Assembly: GCA_903882805.1 (NCBI GenBank)
Contig: CAIRYK010000014.1
Coordinates: 1 to 46,220, forward strand
Source: an uncultured Bacteroidota bacterium
GTDB taxonomy: Bacteria; Bacteroidota; Bacteroidia; Chitinophagales; Chitinophagaceae
Direction: 5' to 3'
Length of the DNA stretch: 46,220 nt
Below, in pieces: positions 25,030 through 33,011 of this stretch (positions within the stretch are counted from its first letter, which is position 1; each line of letters begins with the position of its first letter). The notes under the pieces are model-generated. The model ran no database searches and had not been told where the DNA came from. It was given only the letters and a program-made list of their open reading frames with translations. Position numbers and translations under genes: made by a program.

Positions 25030-26661
25030 TTATGCAGGTACGCCGCCATACATCTCAGCGCGCACTTCTTTTACTCTGTTGTTGGTCATGTATTCGTCAA
25101 ACGACATTTCGCGGTCTATGAGTCCACCGGGAGTGATTTCCAGAATACGGTTGGCAACCGTATTTGCCAGCTCATGGTCGCGAGATGTGAATAGGATAGT
25201 GCCTCTGAAATCTTTCATTCCATTGTTCAGGGCTGTGATGCTTTCCAGATCAAGGTGGTTGGTAGGCTCGTCCATCATCAGCACATTGCCCTTCATCATC
25301 ATCATACGGCTCATCATGCAGCGCATTTTTTCGCCTCCGCTCAATACACTCGATTTTTTGAGGGTTTCTTCACCGGTAAACAACATTCGGCCCAAGAAGC
25401 CGCGAATAAACGTTTCGTCTTTTTCTTCAGAATATTGTCTTAGCCAGTCGATCAGGTTGTTGTTGTCGTCGGCAAAATAACTGGTGTTGTCTGCAGGCAA
25501 GTAAGTAGGAGTTACTGTAACGCCCCATTTGTATAAACCTTTATAATCTTTATCCTCGCCCGAAAGGATGGCATAGAAAGCACGCGTTGCCAATGAGTTA
25601 GCGCTCATAATGGCAATTTTTTGACCGCGCTTCAGGTCGAAAGATATGTCTTTAAACAATACCTCGCCGTTAAGCGATTTGCTCAATCCCTTTACTTCCA
25701 GAATCTGATCGCCTGCTTCGCGCACCTGATTGTTGAACAATATAGCCGGGTATTTTCTATTCGATGGGCGCATTTCATCCAGCTTTATCTTATCCAGCGC
25801 TTTCTTACGGCTGGTTGCTTGCTTAGACTTAGATGCGTTGGCCGAGAAACGAGCGATGAACTCTTTCAACTCAGCTATTTTATCTTCAGCTTTCTTGTTT
25901 TGGTCGCCGCGTTGTTTCAGCAAAAGCTGGCTACTTTCATACCAGAAAGAATAGTTACCAGTGTACACATTAATTTTTCCGAAGTCGATATCCGCAACGT
26001 GCGTACACACCGTATCCAGGAAGTGACGATCGTGCGATACAACCAATACTATTTTGTCGTAGTCGGCCAGAAAGTTCTCGAGCCACATAATGGTTTCGAG
26101 ATCCAGATCGTTGGTAGGCTCATCGAGCAGCAGGATATCTGGATTACCAAACAGCGCTTGTGCCAGAAGCACCCTCACTTTTTGGTTGCCGTCTATATCC
26201 TTTACCAGCTTATTATGTATGTCTTCTTTAATACCCAGGTTGCTGAGTAGTGTAGCGGCGTCGCTTTCGGCGTTCCAGCCATCCATTTCTGCAAACAAGC
26301 CTTCCAGTTCTCCGGCTTTTATGCCGTCTTCTTCTGTAAAGTCTTCTTTAGCATAAATAGCGTCTTTAGCTTTCATTATGTCGTAAAGCACGGTATTGCC
26401 GCGAATTACGGTTTCCAATACGGGCACTTCGTCATATTCGTAATGGTTCTGTTTCAATACGCTCATACGCGAGCCCTTAGAGATATCTACCCGGCCGGTT
26501 GTGGGGTCTATTTCTCCACTTATTATTTTCAGGAACGTTGATTTTCCTGCGCCGTTTGCGCCGATAATGCCATAGCAATTACCTTCAGTGAATTTTGTAT
26601 TCACATCTTCAAACAGCACACGCTTGCCGTAGCGAAGCGATAAATTATTAATCGATATCAT
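25030..26661 (-). CDS. ABC-F family ATPase, YbiT-like
   Basis: 543-aa cytosolic protein with two ABC domains and no membrane segment. Domain 1: Walker A GANGAGKST (about 34-42), Walker B DILLLDEPTNDLD (about 184). Its signature position reads DIDGNQKVRVLLAQALF in place of LSGGE, as in E. coli YbiT. Linker about 240-310 is charged and helical. Domain 2: a degenerate P-loop (SANSLATRAF, Gly/Lys missing), an intact SVLSGGEKMRCMM, and VLMMDEPTNHLD. ABC-F proteins bind the ribosomal E site and aid translation or antibiotic protection. The degraded second P-loop deserves note. Promoter at 26735-26768. Confidence 0.9.
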   Translation of the reverse strand: MISINNLSLRYGKRVLFEDVNTKFTEGNCYGIIGANGAGKSTFLKIISGEIDPTTGRVDISKGSRMSVLKQNHYEYDEVPVLETVIRGNTVLYDIMKAKDAIYAKEDFTEEDGIKAGELEGLFAEMDGWNAESDAATLLSNLGIKEDIHNKLVKDIDGNQKVRVLLAQALFGNPDILLLDEPTNDLDLETIMWLENFLADYDKIVLVVSHDRHFLDTVCTHVADIDFGKINVYTGNYSFWYESSQLLLKQRGDQNKKAEDKIAELKEFIARFSANASKSKQATSRKKALDKIKLDEMRPSNRKYPAILFNNQVREAGDQILEVKGLSKSLNGEVLFKDISFDLKRGQKIAIMSANSLATRAFYAILSGEDKDYKGLYKWGVTVTPTYLPADNTSYFADDNNNLIDWLRQYSEEKDETFIRGFLGRMLFTGEETLKKSSVLSGGEKMRCMMSRMMMMKGNVLMMDEPTNHLDLESITALNNGMKDFRGTILFTSRDHELANTVANRILEITPGGLIDREMSFDEYMTNNRVKEVRAEMYGGVPA

Positions 26662-26734
26662 TATGTAAAGTTCTCTTGTTGTGTATCAAAGACCGTTTTG
26701 AGCAAATGACAGGTATCTCCTCAAATTTCGGGCT

Positions 26735-26768
26735 GCAAAGGTACGAATAAGTAATGTTAATAATCAAA
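26735..26768 (-). promoter_or_regulatory. ABC-F gene promoter
   Basis: Minus strand TTTG (26765-26768), then TACCTTTGC (26735-26743) with a 21-nt spacer. Predicted leader about 70 nt before ATG 26661. Confidence 0.65.
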
Positions 26769-26938
26769 ATTTGTTAGGGTTATCTTGGTATTCTATGAGT
26801 GTTTCTTTACTGTAGGAAGCTCGTGCGCAGACATTTTATCGCAAGGTGCGGTATCGCTTGCAGTCGCCATTGTTATTGTTAATGTTGGTATTGCTTTGTT
26901 GGCTAACTTTAATCAGGGGTTATGTCAGGCGTTTTTCA

Positions 26939-26947
26939 TAATTTTGC
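26939..26947 (+). promoter_or_regulatory. -7 box of the thiolase gene
   Basis: TAATTTTGC, a full TAnnTTTGC match, 17 nt before ATG 26965. No TTG was seen at the usual -33 spacing. Confidence 0.5.
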
Positions 26948-26964
26948 GGTTCTAAAATTTTTTC

Positions 26965-28143
26965 ATGAAAGAAGTATATATAGTTTCCGCCGTTCGTACG
27001 CCTGTGGGCTCTTGGGGTGGATCGCTAAAAGATTTTTCAGCCACAAAGCTTGGAGCTATAGCTATCAAAGGGGCATTGGAAAGGGCTGGAGTGAAACCAA
27101 CAGATGTAGACGATGTATTGATGGGCTGTGTTATGCAGGCCAATCTGGGTCAGGCGCCAGCGCGTCAGGCTGCAAAGTTTGCTGGTTTACCAGATAGCGT
27201 TTGCTGTACTACAGTAAACAAAGTATGCGCCAGCGGCATGAAAGCAATTATGCAAGGCGCGCAATCTATCATGCTGGGCGATGCCGAGGTAGTAGTAGCC
27301 GGCGGTATGGAAAGCATGAGCAACGTGCCGTTCTACAACGAGAATTTAAGATGGGGTAACAAGTTTGGCAATGTCACAGTTATCGATGGTCTGTCGAAAG
27401 ACGGCTTGATAGATGTGTACCACAACTACCCAATGGGTAATTGCGGAGACCTTTGCGCTAAAGAATACAATATAAGCCGCGAGGCGCAGGACGAATATGC
27501 AATAATGAGCTACAAACGTAGCCAGGCCGCATGGGAAGCTGGCTTGTTTGATAACGAGATTGTGCCGGTAGAAGTACCGCAGCGCAAAGGCGACCCAATA
27601 AAAATAACCAAGGATGAAGAACCATGGAACGTAAAGTTTGATAAAATCGCCGGTCTTCGTCCAGCATTTACAAAAGACGGTACTGTAACAGCTGCAAACG
27701 CAAGCACGCTCAACGACGGCGCTACTGCGCTTGTATTGATGAGCAAGGAAAAAGCAGATGCGCTGGGTATTAAGCCAATAGCTAAACTGAGAGGCTATGC
27801 CGATGCCGAACAGGCTCCGGAGTGGTTTACAACGGCTCCATCGCTTGCAGCGCCTAAGGCAGTTGCAAAGGCAGGTTTGAAAATGGAAGACATCGAGTAT
27901 TTCGAGTTCAACGAAGCATTTAGCGTAGTAGCATTGGTAAATGCACAGATACTGAATCTGAAGCCTGAACAGGTGAATGTAAACGGCGGCGCTGTAGCGC
28001 TCGGGCATCCATTGGGTAGCAGCGGCGCGCGTATCGTTACTACACTTATCAGTGTGTTGCAGCAAAAGGGCGCTAAATACGGTTTGGCGGCAATATGCAA
28101 TGGCGGCGGCGGCGCAAGCGCTGTGGTTATAGAACTGGTATAA
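26965..28143 (+). CDS. Acetyl-CoA C-acetyltransferase (thiolase)
   Basis: 392-aa biosynthetic-type thiolase joining two acetyl-CoA into acetoacetyl-CoA or running in reverse. The nucleophile Cys88 is in NKVCASGMKA, His348 in ALGHPLGSSG and Cys378 in ICNGGGGASA; this matches the Cys89/His348/Cys378 pattern of PhaA enzymes, at the usual 390-aa length. It could be PhaA (PHA supply), AtoB, or a general ketothiolase. Its presence 10 kb from phaE and the PhaJ-like gene makes a PHA role plausible but not proven; no PhaB reductase was found. Confidence 0.92.
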   Translation: MKEVYIVSAVRTPVGSWGGSLKDFSATKLGAIAIKGALERAGVKPTDVDDVLMGCVMQANLGQAPARQAAKFAGLPDSVCCTTVNKVCASGMKAIMQGAQSIMLGDAEVVVAGGMESMSNVPFYNENLRWGNKFGNVTVIDGLSKDGLIDVYHNYPMGNCGDLCAKEYNISREAQDEYAIMSYKRSQAAWEAGLFDNEIVPVEVPQRKGDPIKITKDEEPWNVKFDKIAGLRPAFTKDGTVTAANASTLNDGATALVLMSKEKADALGIKPIAKLRGYADAEQAPEWFTTAPSLAAPKAVAKAGLKMEDIEYFEFNEAFSVVALVNAQILNLKPEQVNVNGGAVALGHPLGSSGARIVTTLISVLQQKGAKYGLAAICNGGGGASAVVIELV

Positions 28144-28182
28144 ATACTACCATTTTTTAGATTGCTATATACTGAATAAATA

Positions 28183-28248
28183 GATAAAAGTTAAAACCCG
28201 AATTGCTGGCAGTTGTCAAGCCGTTTTGGTTTTAACTTTTATCGTTTT
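28183..28248 (+). terminator. Terminator after the thiolase gene
   Basis: Perfect 15-bp AT-rich stem (28183-28197 with 28229-28243), 31-nt loop, followed by GTTTTT, 40 nt after the thiolase stop. The loop is long, so strength is uncertain. Confidence 0.65.
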
Positions 28249-28341
28249 TGTGCCCTTCAGTTTACTAATCAACAATGTTTCAACTAACCTCGATGGCGTT
28301 GCTGAATAAACCTCAGCGCCTCAGGTCTAAATATATTTTTA

Positions 28342-28932
28342 ATGGATACCGTTAATACAAATGAAACCATTCTCGGATTGTTACAGGATCTGGGACTGGA
28401 CGCAACTTACTCAAGTCCTAGCCTGACGGCACTGGACGCTGTAACGAGTAAATACCTGAAAGACCTTAAGCTCAATGTATCTGGCTCGCTCAACAGTAGA
28501 AATCTGGTGCGTAAGGAGGCTATGCTGATAGCGCTGGCTGTTGCAGTAAATGAAAAGCATGGCGCATTGATTGCAGCCTTTGAACGTATGGCTGCCAAGG
28601 AAGGAGCAACTCCCGAAGAAATTGGGGAGGCGCATATGTGTGCGTCTATAATGGGTTTGAACAATATTTTCTACAGGTTTAAGCACTATATGCACGATGT
28701 AGAGTTGTATAACAAACAACCAGCCGGACTACGTATGAGCGCTATGATGCTGCCTACAATGGGAAAGGCTGCGTTCGAACTGATCAGTCTTGTATTGTCG
28801 GCAGTGAATGGCTGCGAACGTTGCGTGGGCGCTCACGAGCATTCAGTAAAGCAACACAATGTAACCGAAATTCAGATTTTTGATTCTATTCGCCTTGGCT
28901 CAGTAATCAAGAGCCTTTGTATTACCCTTTAA
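28342..28932 (+). CDS. AhpD-like carboxymuconolactone decarboxylase family protein
   Basis: 196-aa all-helical alkylhydroperoxidase-D-like protein. The active site reads VNGCERCVGAHEHSVKQH (CxxC at about 161-164, downstream His), the AhpD/CMD signature. The mid part HMCASIMGLNNIFYRFKHYM is conserved in the family. In AhpD the two Cys reduce AhpC; no ahpC lies in the window, so its partner may be elsewhere. It ends 8 nt from the convergent histidine kinase gene with no terminator between them. Confidence 0.85.
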   Translation: MDTVNTNETILGLLQDLGLDATYSSPSLTALDAVTSKYLKDLKLNVSGSLNSRNLVRKEAMLIALAVAVNEKHGALIAAFERMAAKEGATPEEIGEAHMCASIMGLNNIFYRFKHYMHDVELYNKQPAGLRMSAMMLPTMGKAAFELISLVLSAVNGCERCVGAHEHSVKQHNVTEIQIFDSIRLGSVIKSLCITL

Positions 28933-28940
28933 TAGATCAA

Positions 28941-30224
28941 TTAGGCTTTTTCTACAGTTGGTAAGATAACGGTAAAGATGCTACCCTTGCCCGGCGTACT
29001 CTCTACTCTTATCTTACCTTCATGAGCCTCTACAATGGCCTTTACGTAGCTAAGGCCAAGACCAAAGCCCTTTACATTGTGCAGGTTGCCTGTATGGGCA
29101 CGGTAAAATTTCTCAAATATGCGCGACAAAGTCTCTTTGTCCATGCCTATTCCGTTATCTTTTATTTTAATGGACAGCATGCCGTTGCCGGTATTGAGCG
29201 TTTCTACAATAATCTGAGGAGCTGCTGTTGAGTACTTCATTGCATTATCGAGCAGGTTGAATATGATGTTGGAGAAGTGTACCTCGTCGGCTTCAATAAT
29301 CGGATTTGTTGCATTTAGTTTCAGGCTTAGTCCTCCATTTTTTTCCTGTACCTGTAGCGATATATTGTCGGTTACTTTAGCTATTATTTGATGAACGTCG
29401 AGCTTCTGCAGATTGAGTTTTATTTCTTCCTTTTCCAGTCTTGCTGCCTGTAGTATTTTTTCTACCTGCTTGTTCATGCGCTTATTCTCTTCCTTAATCA
29501 TGCTGCTATATATTTTTATTTTATCAGCATCGTGAATGACTTTTTCATTGGTTAGCGCATCAATAGCCAGCGATATGGTTGCAAGTGGTGTTTTGAGCTC
29601 GTGCGTCATATTATTTATGAAATCCGACTTAATTTCTGATAGTTTTTTCTGGTTAAACAGCGTTCGTACAGTAACGGCAAACGCCATGATGATTATGCAG
29701 GTAAACACAATAGAAGCAGCAATCATCCAGCCCATTTCGCGGAAAATGAGGTTTTTGTCCTCATTTATCGAGATGTATAATTTCTCCTGATTCATATCGG
29801 AATCAGGATTGTTCAGGTCTTTTTGGTAAGCGCTTGCCGACTCCTGCAGTTTGAAACCTGGCGATATAAACAATGGAGTCTGGAAAATATTCAGGATTGT
29901 GTATTCATAGGGTAGTTTGATATTATTGCGGCGAAGATCTTTATCTATTATCTGGCGCACCTCTTCTTCGCTCAGTTTTTGTGTTGTGAAGTTATCGCGC
30001 AAAAAACTTTCTCTTGCTCCCTTGGTGAGCATAATGAGCGTCTTGTTGTCGATAAATTTGCTTTGGAGGTCGTCTTTGATCTGAATCAGCGCATTTTCTA
30101 TTTCGTGCTGAAATTCTTCCCTTTTCAGTTTTAGCGCGTTATTTATCCAGGACATTTGAATAAATAAAATGCCAATTACCGACAACGTTATGAGAACAAC
30201 GATTAAGGGGAATACTTTCTTCAT
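28941..30224 (-). CDS. Two-component sensor histidine kinase (orphan)
   Basis: 427 aa. Two membrane helices (about 7-24 and 163-185) flank a periplasmic sensor of about 138 residues with no recognised domain. HisKA begins near 200 with phosphoacceptor His in NNMTHELKTPLATIS. HATPase boxes are present: N box NIIFNLLDNAMKYS, G1 IKDNGIGMD, F box FEKFYR and G2 GFGLGLSYVKAI. No response-regulator gene is in the window, so the partner is unknown. A promoter ends 5 nt before the ATG. It is convergent with the AhpD-like gene. Confidence 0.9.
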   Translation of the reverse strand: MKKVFPLIVVLITLSVIGILFIQMSWINNALKLKREEFQHEIENALIQIKDDLQSKFIDNKTLIMLTKGARESFLRDNFTTQKLSEEEVRQIIDKDLRRNNIKLPYEYTILNIFQTPLFISPGFKLQESASAYQKDLNNPDSDMNQEKLYISINEDKNLIFREMGWMIAASIVFTCIIIMAFAVTVRTLFNQKKLSEIKSDFINNMTHELKTPLATISLAIDALTNEKVIHDADKIKIYSSMIKEENKRMNKQVEKILQAARLEKEEIKLNLQKLDVHQIIAKVTDNISLQVQEKNGGLSLKLNATNPIIEADEVHFSNIIFNLLDNAMKYSTAAPQIIVETLNTGNGMLSIKIKDNGIGMDKETLSRIFEKFYRAHTGNLHNVKGFGLGLSYVKAIVEAHEGKIRVESTPGKGSIFTVILPTVEKA

Positions 30225-30229
30225 TGGTT

Positions 30230-30260
30230 ACAAATATACCGAGGCAAATATCCCCGACAA
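30230..30260 (-). promoter_or_regulatory. Histidine kinase promoter abutting the start codon
   Basis: Minus strand TTG (30258-30260), 19-nt spacer, TATATTTGT (30230-30238). Only 5 nt separate the -7 box from ATG 30224, implying a leaderless or nearly leaderless transcript. Confidence 0.55.
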
Positions 30261-30437
30261 CTTTTGCAATATACGGTTTAACGGTGATTTAACTATATAA
30301 CTGCGACACTAATACCGTATTTGCCATGCTGACTGGGGCAAATACGGTATTTTAACTTTCGCTGCTAAGGTAAAAAATCAACTTTTACGTGGTCTATTGC
30401 TTTTTTATTTTAGCGTGTAGTGGTTTATCTTTACGGT

Positions 30438-31118
30438 ATGTTGCACACATTGGAGAGAGAAGATACTTATTTACAGAAGGGATTGAGGAAACAGCTTGTT
30501 CAATTGCTGCGCAATAAGGGTATTACTGATGAGCGGGTACTTGCGGCAATAGATGCTGTGCCCCGGCATTTCTTTCTTGATCCGGCTTTTGAGCGGCAGG
30601 CATACGAAGACAGGGCGTTTCCTATCACTGCCGGCCAAACCATTTCTCATCCGTTTACAGTGGCCATGCAAACCCATTTGCTCGATCTTAAAAAGTTCGA
30701 CAAGGTATTGGAGATAGGCACGGGTAGCGCTTATCAGGCATGTGTCATCGCCGAAATGGGGGTTACACTCTATACAATTGAACGCCAGAAGGCTTTATAC
30801 GATCATGTAGGGCAGTTTTTCTTTCTGAAAAAGTACTGTAACATAAAGCGTTTTTACGGAGATGGTTTTGCTGGCTTGCCATCGTATGGGCCTTTCGATA
30901 AAATACTGATAACCTGTGGAGCGCCCTTTGTTCCGCCAAAGCTGATAGAGCAGCTAAAACCGGGCGGTATAATGGTGATACCGTTGGGTGAAGGCGAGAC
31001 GCAGCGTATGACGCGAATAACGAAAGAAAAAGATGGTAGTATAAACGAAGAATACATAGGTGTTTATTCATTTGTACCCATGCTGGAAGGTAAAAATACC
31101 CAGTCGGGACTTGCATAA
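30438..31118 (+). CDS. pcm: Protein-L-isoaspartate O-methyltransferase
   Basis: 226-aa SAM-dependent enzyme repairing isoaspartyl residues in damaged proteins. Pre-motif and substrate segments are PRHFFLDPAFERQAYEDRAFPI and GQTISHPFTVA; motif I is VLEIGTGSAYQACVIAEM (normal enzymes have GTGSGYQ, here Ala replaces the third Gly). Motif II/III: FDKILITCGAPFVPPKLIEQLKPGG. ATG 30438 was chosen over GTG 30420 because the extension adds nothing conserved. A long terminator hairpin follows. Confidence 0.92.
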   Translation: MLHTLEREDTYLQKGLRKQLVQLLRNKGITDERVLAAIDAVPRHFFLDPAFERQAYEDRAFPITAGQTISHPFTVAMQTHLLDLKKFDKVLEIGTGSAYQACVIAEMGVTLYTIERQKALYDHVGQFFFLKKYCNIKRFYGDGFAGLPSYGPFDKILITCGAPFVPPKLIEQLKPGGIMVIPLGEGETQRMTRITKEKDGSINEEYIGVYSFVPMLEGKNTQSGLA

Positions 31119-31124
31119 TGAAAC

Positions 31125-31179
31125 TATATAAAGCAATAGTGGCGAAACTTACAGAGTTTCGCCACTATTGCTTTATATA
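31125..31179. terminator. Long bidirectional terminator between pcm and DUF1573 genes
   Basis: Perfect 25-bp inverted repeat (31125-31149 with 31155-31179) with a 5-nt loop, between convergent genes. It begins 6 nt after the pcm stop. Confidence 0.88.
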
Positions 31180-31204
31180 ATTAATGTTGCTCTACAGCAA
31201 CTGA

Positions 31205-31651
31205 TTATTCTTTAACTTCTTCGCCTTTCGCATCGCCTTTTATGTATAGTGTGTAGCGTTTTTCTCCGCTCGGCACAACTGCGTTGCTTTGTATGTATAC
31301 TTCCTTGTTGAAAATGCCATGCTGCTCGGCTGTCTTAAGTCCAAGCTGTATATAGCCTCTTTGACCGGGTAGTACGGGCGTTTTTATCCATTCTACATTT
31401 GTGCAACCACATGATGGCGTAACGTTCTGCACGATGATTGGCGCATTACCCACATTGGTAAATTCGAATGTATGCATTGCGATTGGGCCGCGTTTTACAA
31501 CCCCAAAATCGTGTGTATCGCCGCCGTCGAACTTGAAGTGCGGACCATCTGTGAATTTGGTTTGTGCAGCTGTCGAAGCTTTGCCCTGTGCGCCAGCTTG
31601 AGTGTACATGCCCAAAAGCATGCAGAAAAGCGGAATGAATAGTTTTCTCAT
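31205..31651 (-). CDS. DUF1573 secreted protein, copy 1
   Basis: 148 aa from ATG 31651, which starts the signal peptide (MRKLFIPLFCMLLGMYTQAG, cut near AGAQ); an upstream in-frame start at 31711 would prefix 20 non-signal residues. The DUF1573 immunoglobulin-like domain spans about 40-145, with HDFGVVKRGPIAMHTFEFTN and PSCGCTNVEW (Cys81, Cys83). It lacks the Pro-rich linker of copy 2. The family occurs in Bacteroidota; the function is unknown. Last gene of a three-copy set on the minus strand. Confidence 0.8.
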   Translation of the reverse strand: MRKLFIPLFCMLLGMYTQAGAQGKASTAAQTKFTDGPHFKFDGGDTHDFGVVKRGPIAMHTFEFTNVGNAPIIVQNVTPSCGCTNVEWIKTPVLPGQRGYIQLGLKTAEQHGIFNKEVYIQSNAVVPSGEKRYTLYIKGDAKGEEVKE

Positions 31652-31686
31652 AAAAAAATGGTTTGGGAATTTTACTCGTTTTATAT

Positions 31687-31722
31687 TTTGAAAATAGTTG
31701 GCCTGAGCCAACTATTTTCAAA
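31687..31722 (-). terminator. Hairpin between DUF1573 copies 2 and 1
   Basis: Perfect 16-bp stem (31687-31702 with 31707-31722) with a 4-nt loop, 27 nt after the stop of copy 2 and 35 nt before the start of copy 1. No strong T-tract follows on the minus strand; it may terminate copy 2 or stabilise its 3' end. Confidence 0.6.
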
Positions 31723-31749
31723 GAAAAATATGTTATGGAGTCCTTAAAA

Positions 31750-32307
31750 TTATTTAGAAGGATTGCCTGGAGCCGGTGGGTTTGGATCGGCTGGTTTTGG
31801 TATAACGTTACCTTTTATGTACAACATCATTGGTTGTTGTTGCGCATTAGAGTTGATGGTGATTGCTTTATCAATCATACCCGCGCGACCGTTAGTAGTA
31901 TATGCTACGTGTATTTTACCTTTTTGTTTTGGCAAAATTGGTTCGTGAGGCCAAGTTGGTACTGTGCAACCGCAAGAGCCATGAGCGTCTGTGATAACGA
32001 TTGGGCTTTTACCGGTGTTTTTAAATTCGAAATCGAACTCAGCCAACGGTCCTTCCGGAACATCTTTGAAGAAGTGAATTTCTTCGTCGAATTTGAATTT
32101 GCCTGCGTTTACATCAACAGTAGGAGGCGGTGGAGTTGGAGCTCCGCCAACAACGCGTCCTTGCGCCGGTGTAGGCGGAGGGGTTGGCTGAGGCATTGGC
32201 GTAGCCTGCTGCTGTGCAGGAGTTGATTGCGTAGCTTTCTTATCTTGGGCTTTTACTACAGCTGCGCTTAATGAAAGGCAGAAAAGCGATAAAAATACTT
32301 TTTTCAT
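31750..32307 (-). CDS. DUF1573 secreted protein, copy 2 (Pro-rich linker)
   Basis: 185 aa with a signal peptide (1-20, cut after VKA). A Pro/Gln-rich linker (about 28-65, for example TPMPQPTPPPTP) leads to the DUF1573 domain (about 68-170): FKDVPEGPLAEFDFEFKNTG and GSCGCTVPTWP (Cys112, Cys114). It ends in a short Pro-rich tail. It is closest to copy 3 (SCGCTVP shared). The linker suggests attachment to or spanning of the cell surface; that is inference. Confidence 0.82.
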   Translation of the reverse strand: MKKVFLSLFCLSLSAAVVKAQDKKATQSTPAQQQATPMPQPTPPPTPAQGRVVGGAPTPPPPTVDVNAGKFKFDEEIHFFKDVPEGPLAEFDFEFKNTGKSPIVITDAHGSCGCTVPTWPHEPILPKQKGKIHVAYTTNGRAGMIDKAITINSNAQQQPMMLYIKGNVIPKPADPNPPAPGNPSK

Positions 32308-32366
32308 AATTTTTGTTGTGTGGTTATTGTTTGTTTTTGTTTGAAGATATTGGTAAGCGCAAAGTA

Positions 32367-32888
32367 TTAATTTGTTTTCATTAAAGAAGTATTCTCTGGA
32401 ACAGATCCTGCTGGCGCTTTCTCTACATTACCCTTTATAGTCAGCACTTTTGTACCGGCATTAGATACAACCGAGATTGTTTTGGTGAATGCATTTGGGC
32501 GACCTTTAGTATGGTAAGACACGTTTATCGTGCCTGTAGCTCCCGGCGGCACTGGCTCCTTAGAAAAAGAAGGAACTGTACATCCGCACGATGGTTGTGC
32601 TTTTTCAATGATTATTGGCTCTTTACCAGTATTTTTAAAAACAAATTCATAACTCGCATCTGGGCCTTCAGGTATAACGCCAAAGTCGTGGCCGCCATCT
32701 ACAAAAGCCATGTTATCGGCTGTAAGGGTTGTGGCGGCTGCCGGGGGCGGAGTGGCAGTGGCTGCGTTGGTCGTAATTACAGTCTTTTTCTCTCCGCCGT
32801 CTTGTTTTTCTTTATGCTTTTTGTTTTGGGCAAATGTAACGCCAACGGTTAGCAGCAGAAAACCAAAAGAAAGAATCAATTTTTTCAT
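32367..32888 (-). CDS. DUF1573 secreted protein, copy 3
   Basis: 173 aa with a signal peptide (1-20, cut after TFAQ). A Lys-rich segment (23-36) and an Ala/Thr/Pro linker (38-58) precede the DUF1573 domain (about 63-160): GGHDFGVIPEGPDASYEFVFKNTG and PSCGCTVPSFS (Cys101, Cys103). It is the first gene of the set (58-nt gap to copy 2). A TAAATTTGT box lies 36 nt before its ATG. Confidence 0.82.
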   Translation of the reverse strand: MKKLILSFGFLLLTVGVTFAQNKKHKEKQDGGEKKTVITTNAATATPPPAAATTLTADNMAFVDGGHDFGVIPEGPDASYEFVFKNTGKEPIIIEKAQPSCGCTVPSFSKEPVPPGATGTINVSYHTKGRPNAFTKTISVVSNAGTKVLTIKGNVEKAPAGSVPENTSLMKTN

Positions 32889-32924
32889 TTTTATGAAATT
32901 TTACTCGTGAATGTAATTGTAGAA

Positions 32925-32933
32925 ACAAATTTA
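32925..32933 (-). promoter_or_regulatory. -7 box of the DUF1573 set
   Basis: Minus strand TAAATTTGT, a full match, 36 nt before ATG 32888. It is divergent from the GT9 box at 32996-33004. Confidence 0.5.
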
Positions 32934-32995
32934 GTACCAAAAATTCAAAAAAACTTGTTTTTAAATGTTAAAACCTTTAAAAAGGAATACAATCG

Positions 32996-33004
32996 TAGTT
33001 TTGC
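32996..33004 (+). promoter_or_regulatory. -7 box abutting the GT9 start codon
   Basis: TAGTTTTGC, a full match, 7 nt before ATG 33012. It lies inside the extended frame that opens at 32907, which decides for the 33012 start. Confidence 0.55.
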
Positions 33005-33011
33005 ATTTGCA

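Larger units (their letters stand above)
26662..26964. other. Divergent intergenic region between ABC-F and thiolase genes
   Basis: 303 nt holding the ABC-F promoter (26735-26768) and a thiolase -7 box (26939-26947). No gene, repeat or RNA motif was seen between them. Confidence 0.5.

Noticed and set aside
32907-33011. N-terminal extension of the GT9 gene
   Set aside because: The 35 added residues are not conserved-looking, and the -7 box at 32996-33004 lies inside them; ATG 33012 gives the normal GT9 N-terminus.
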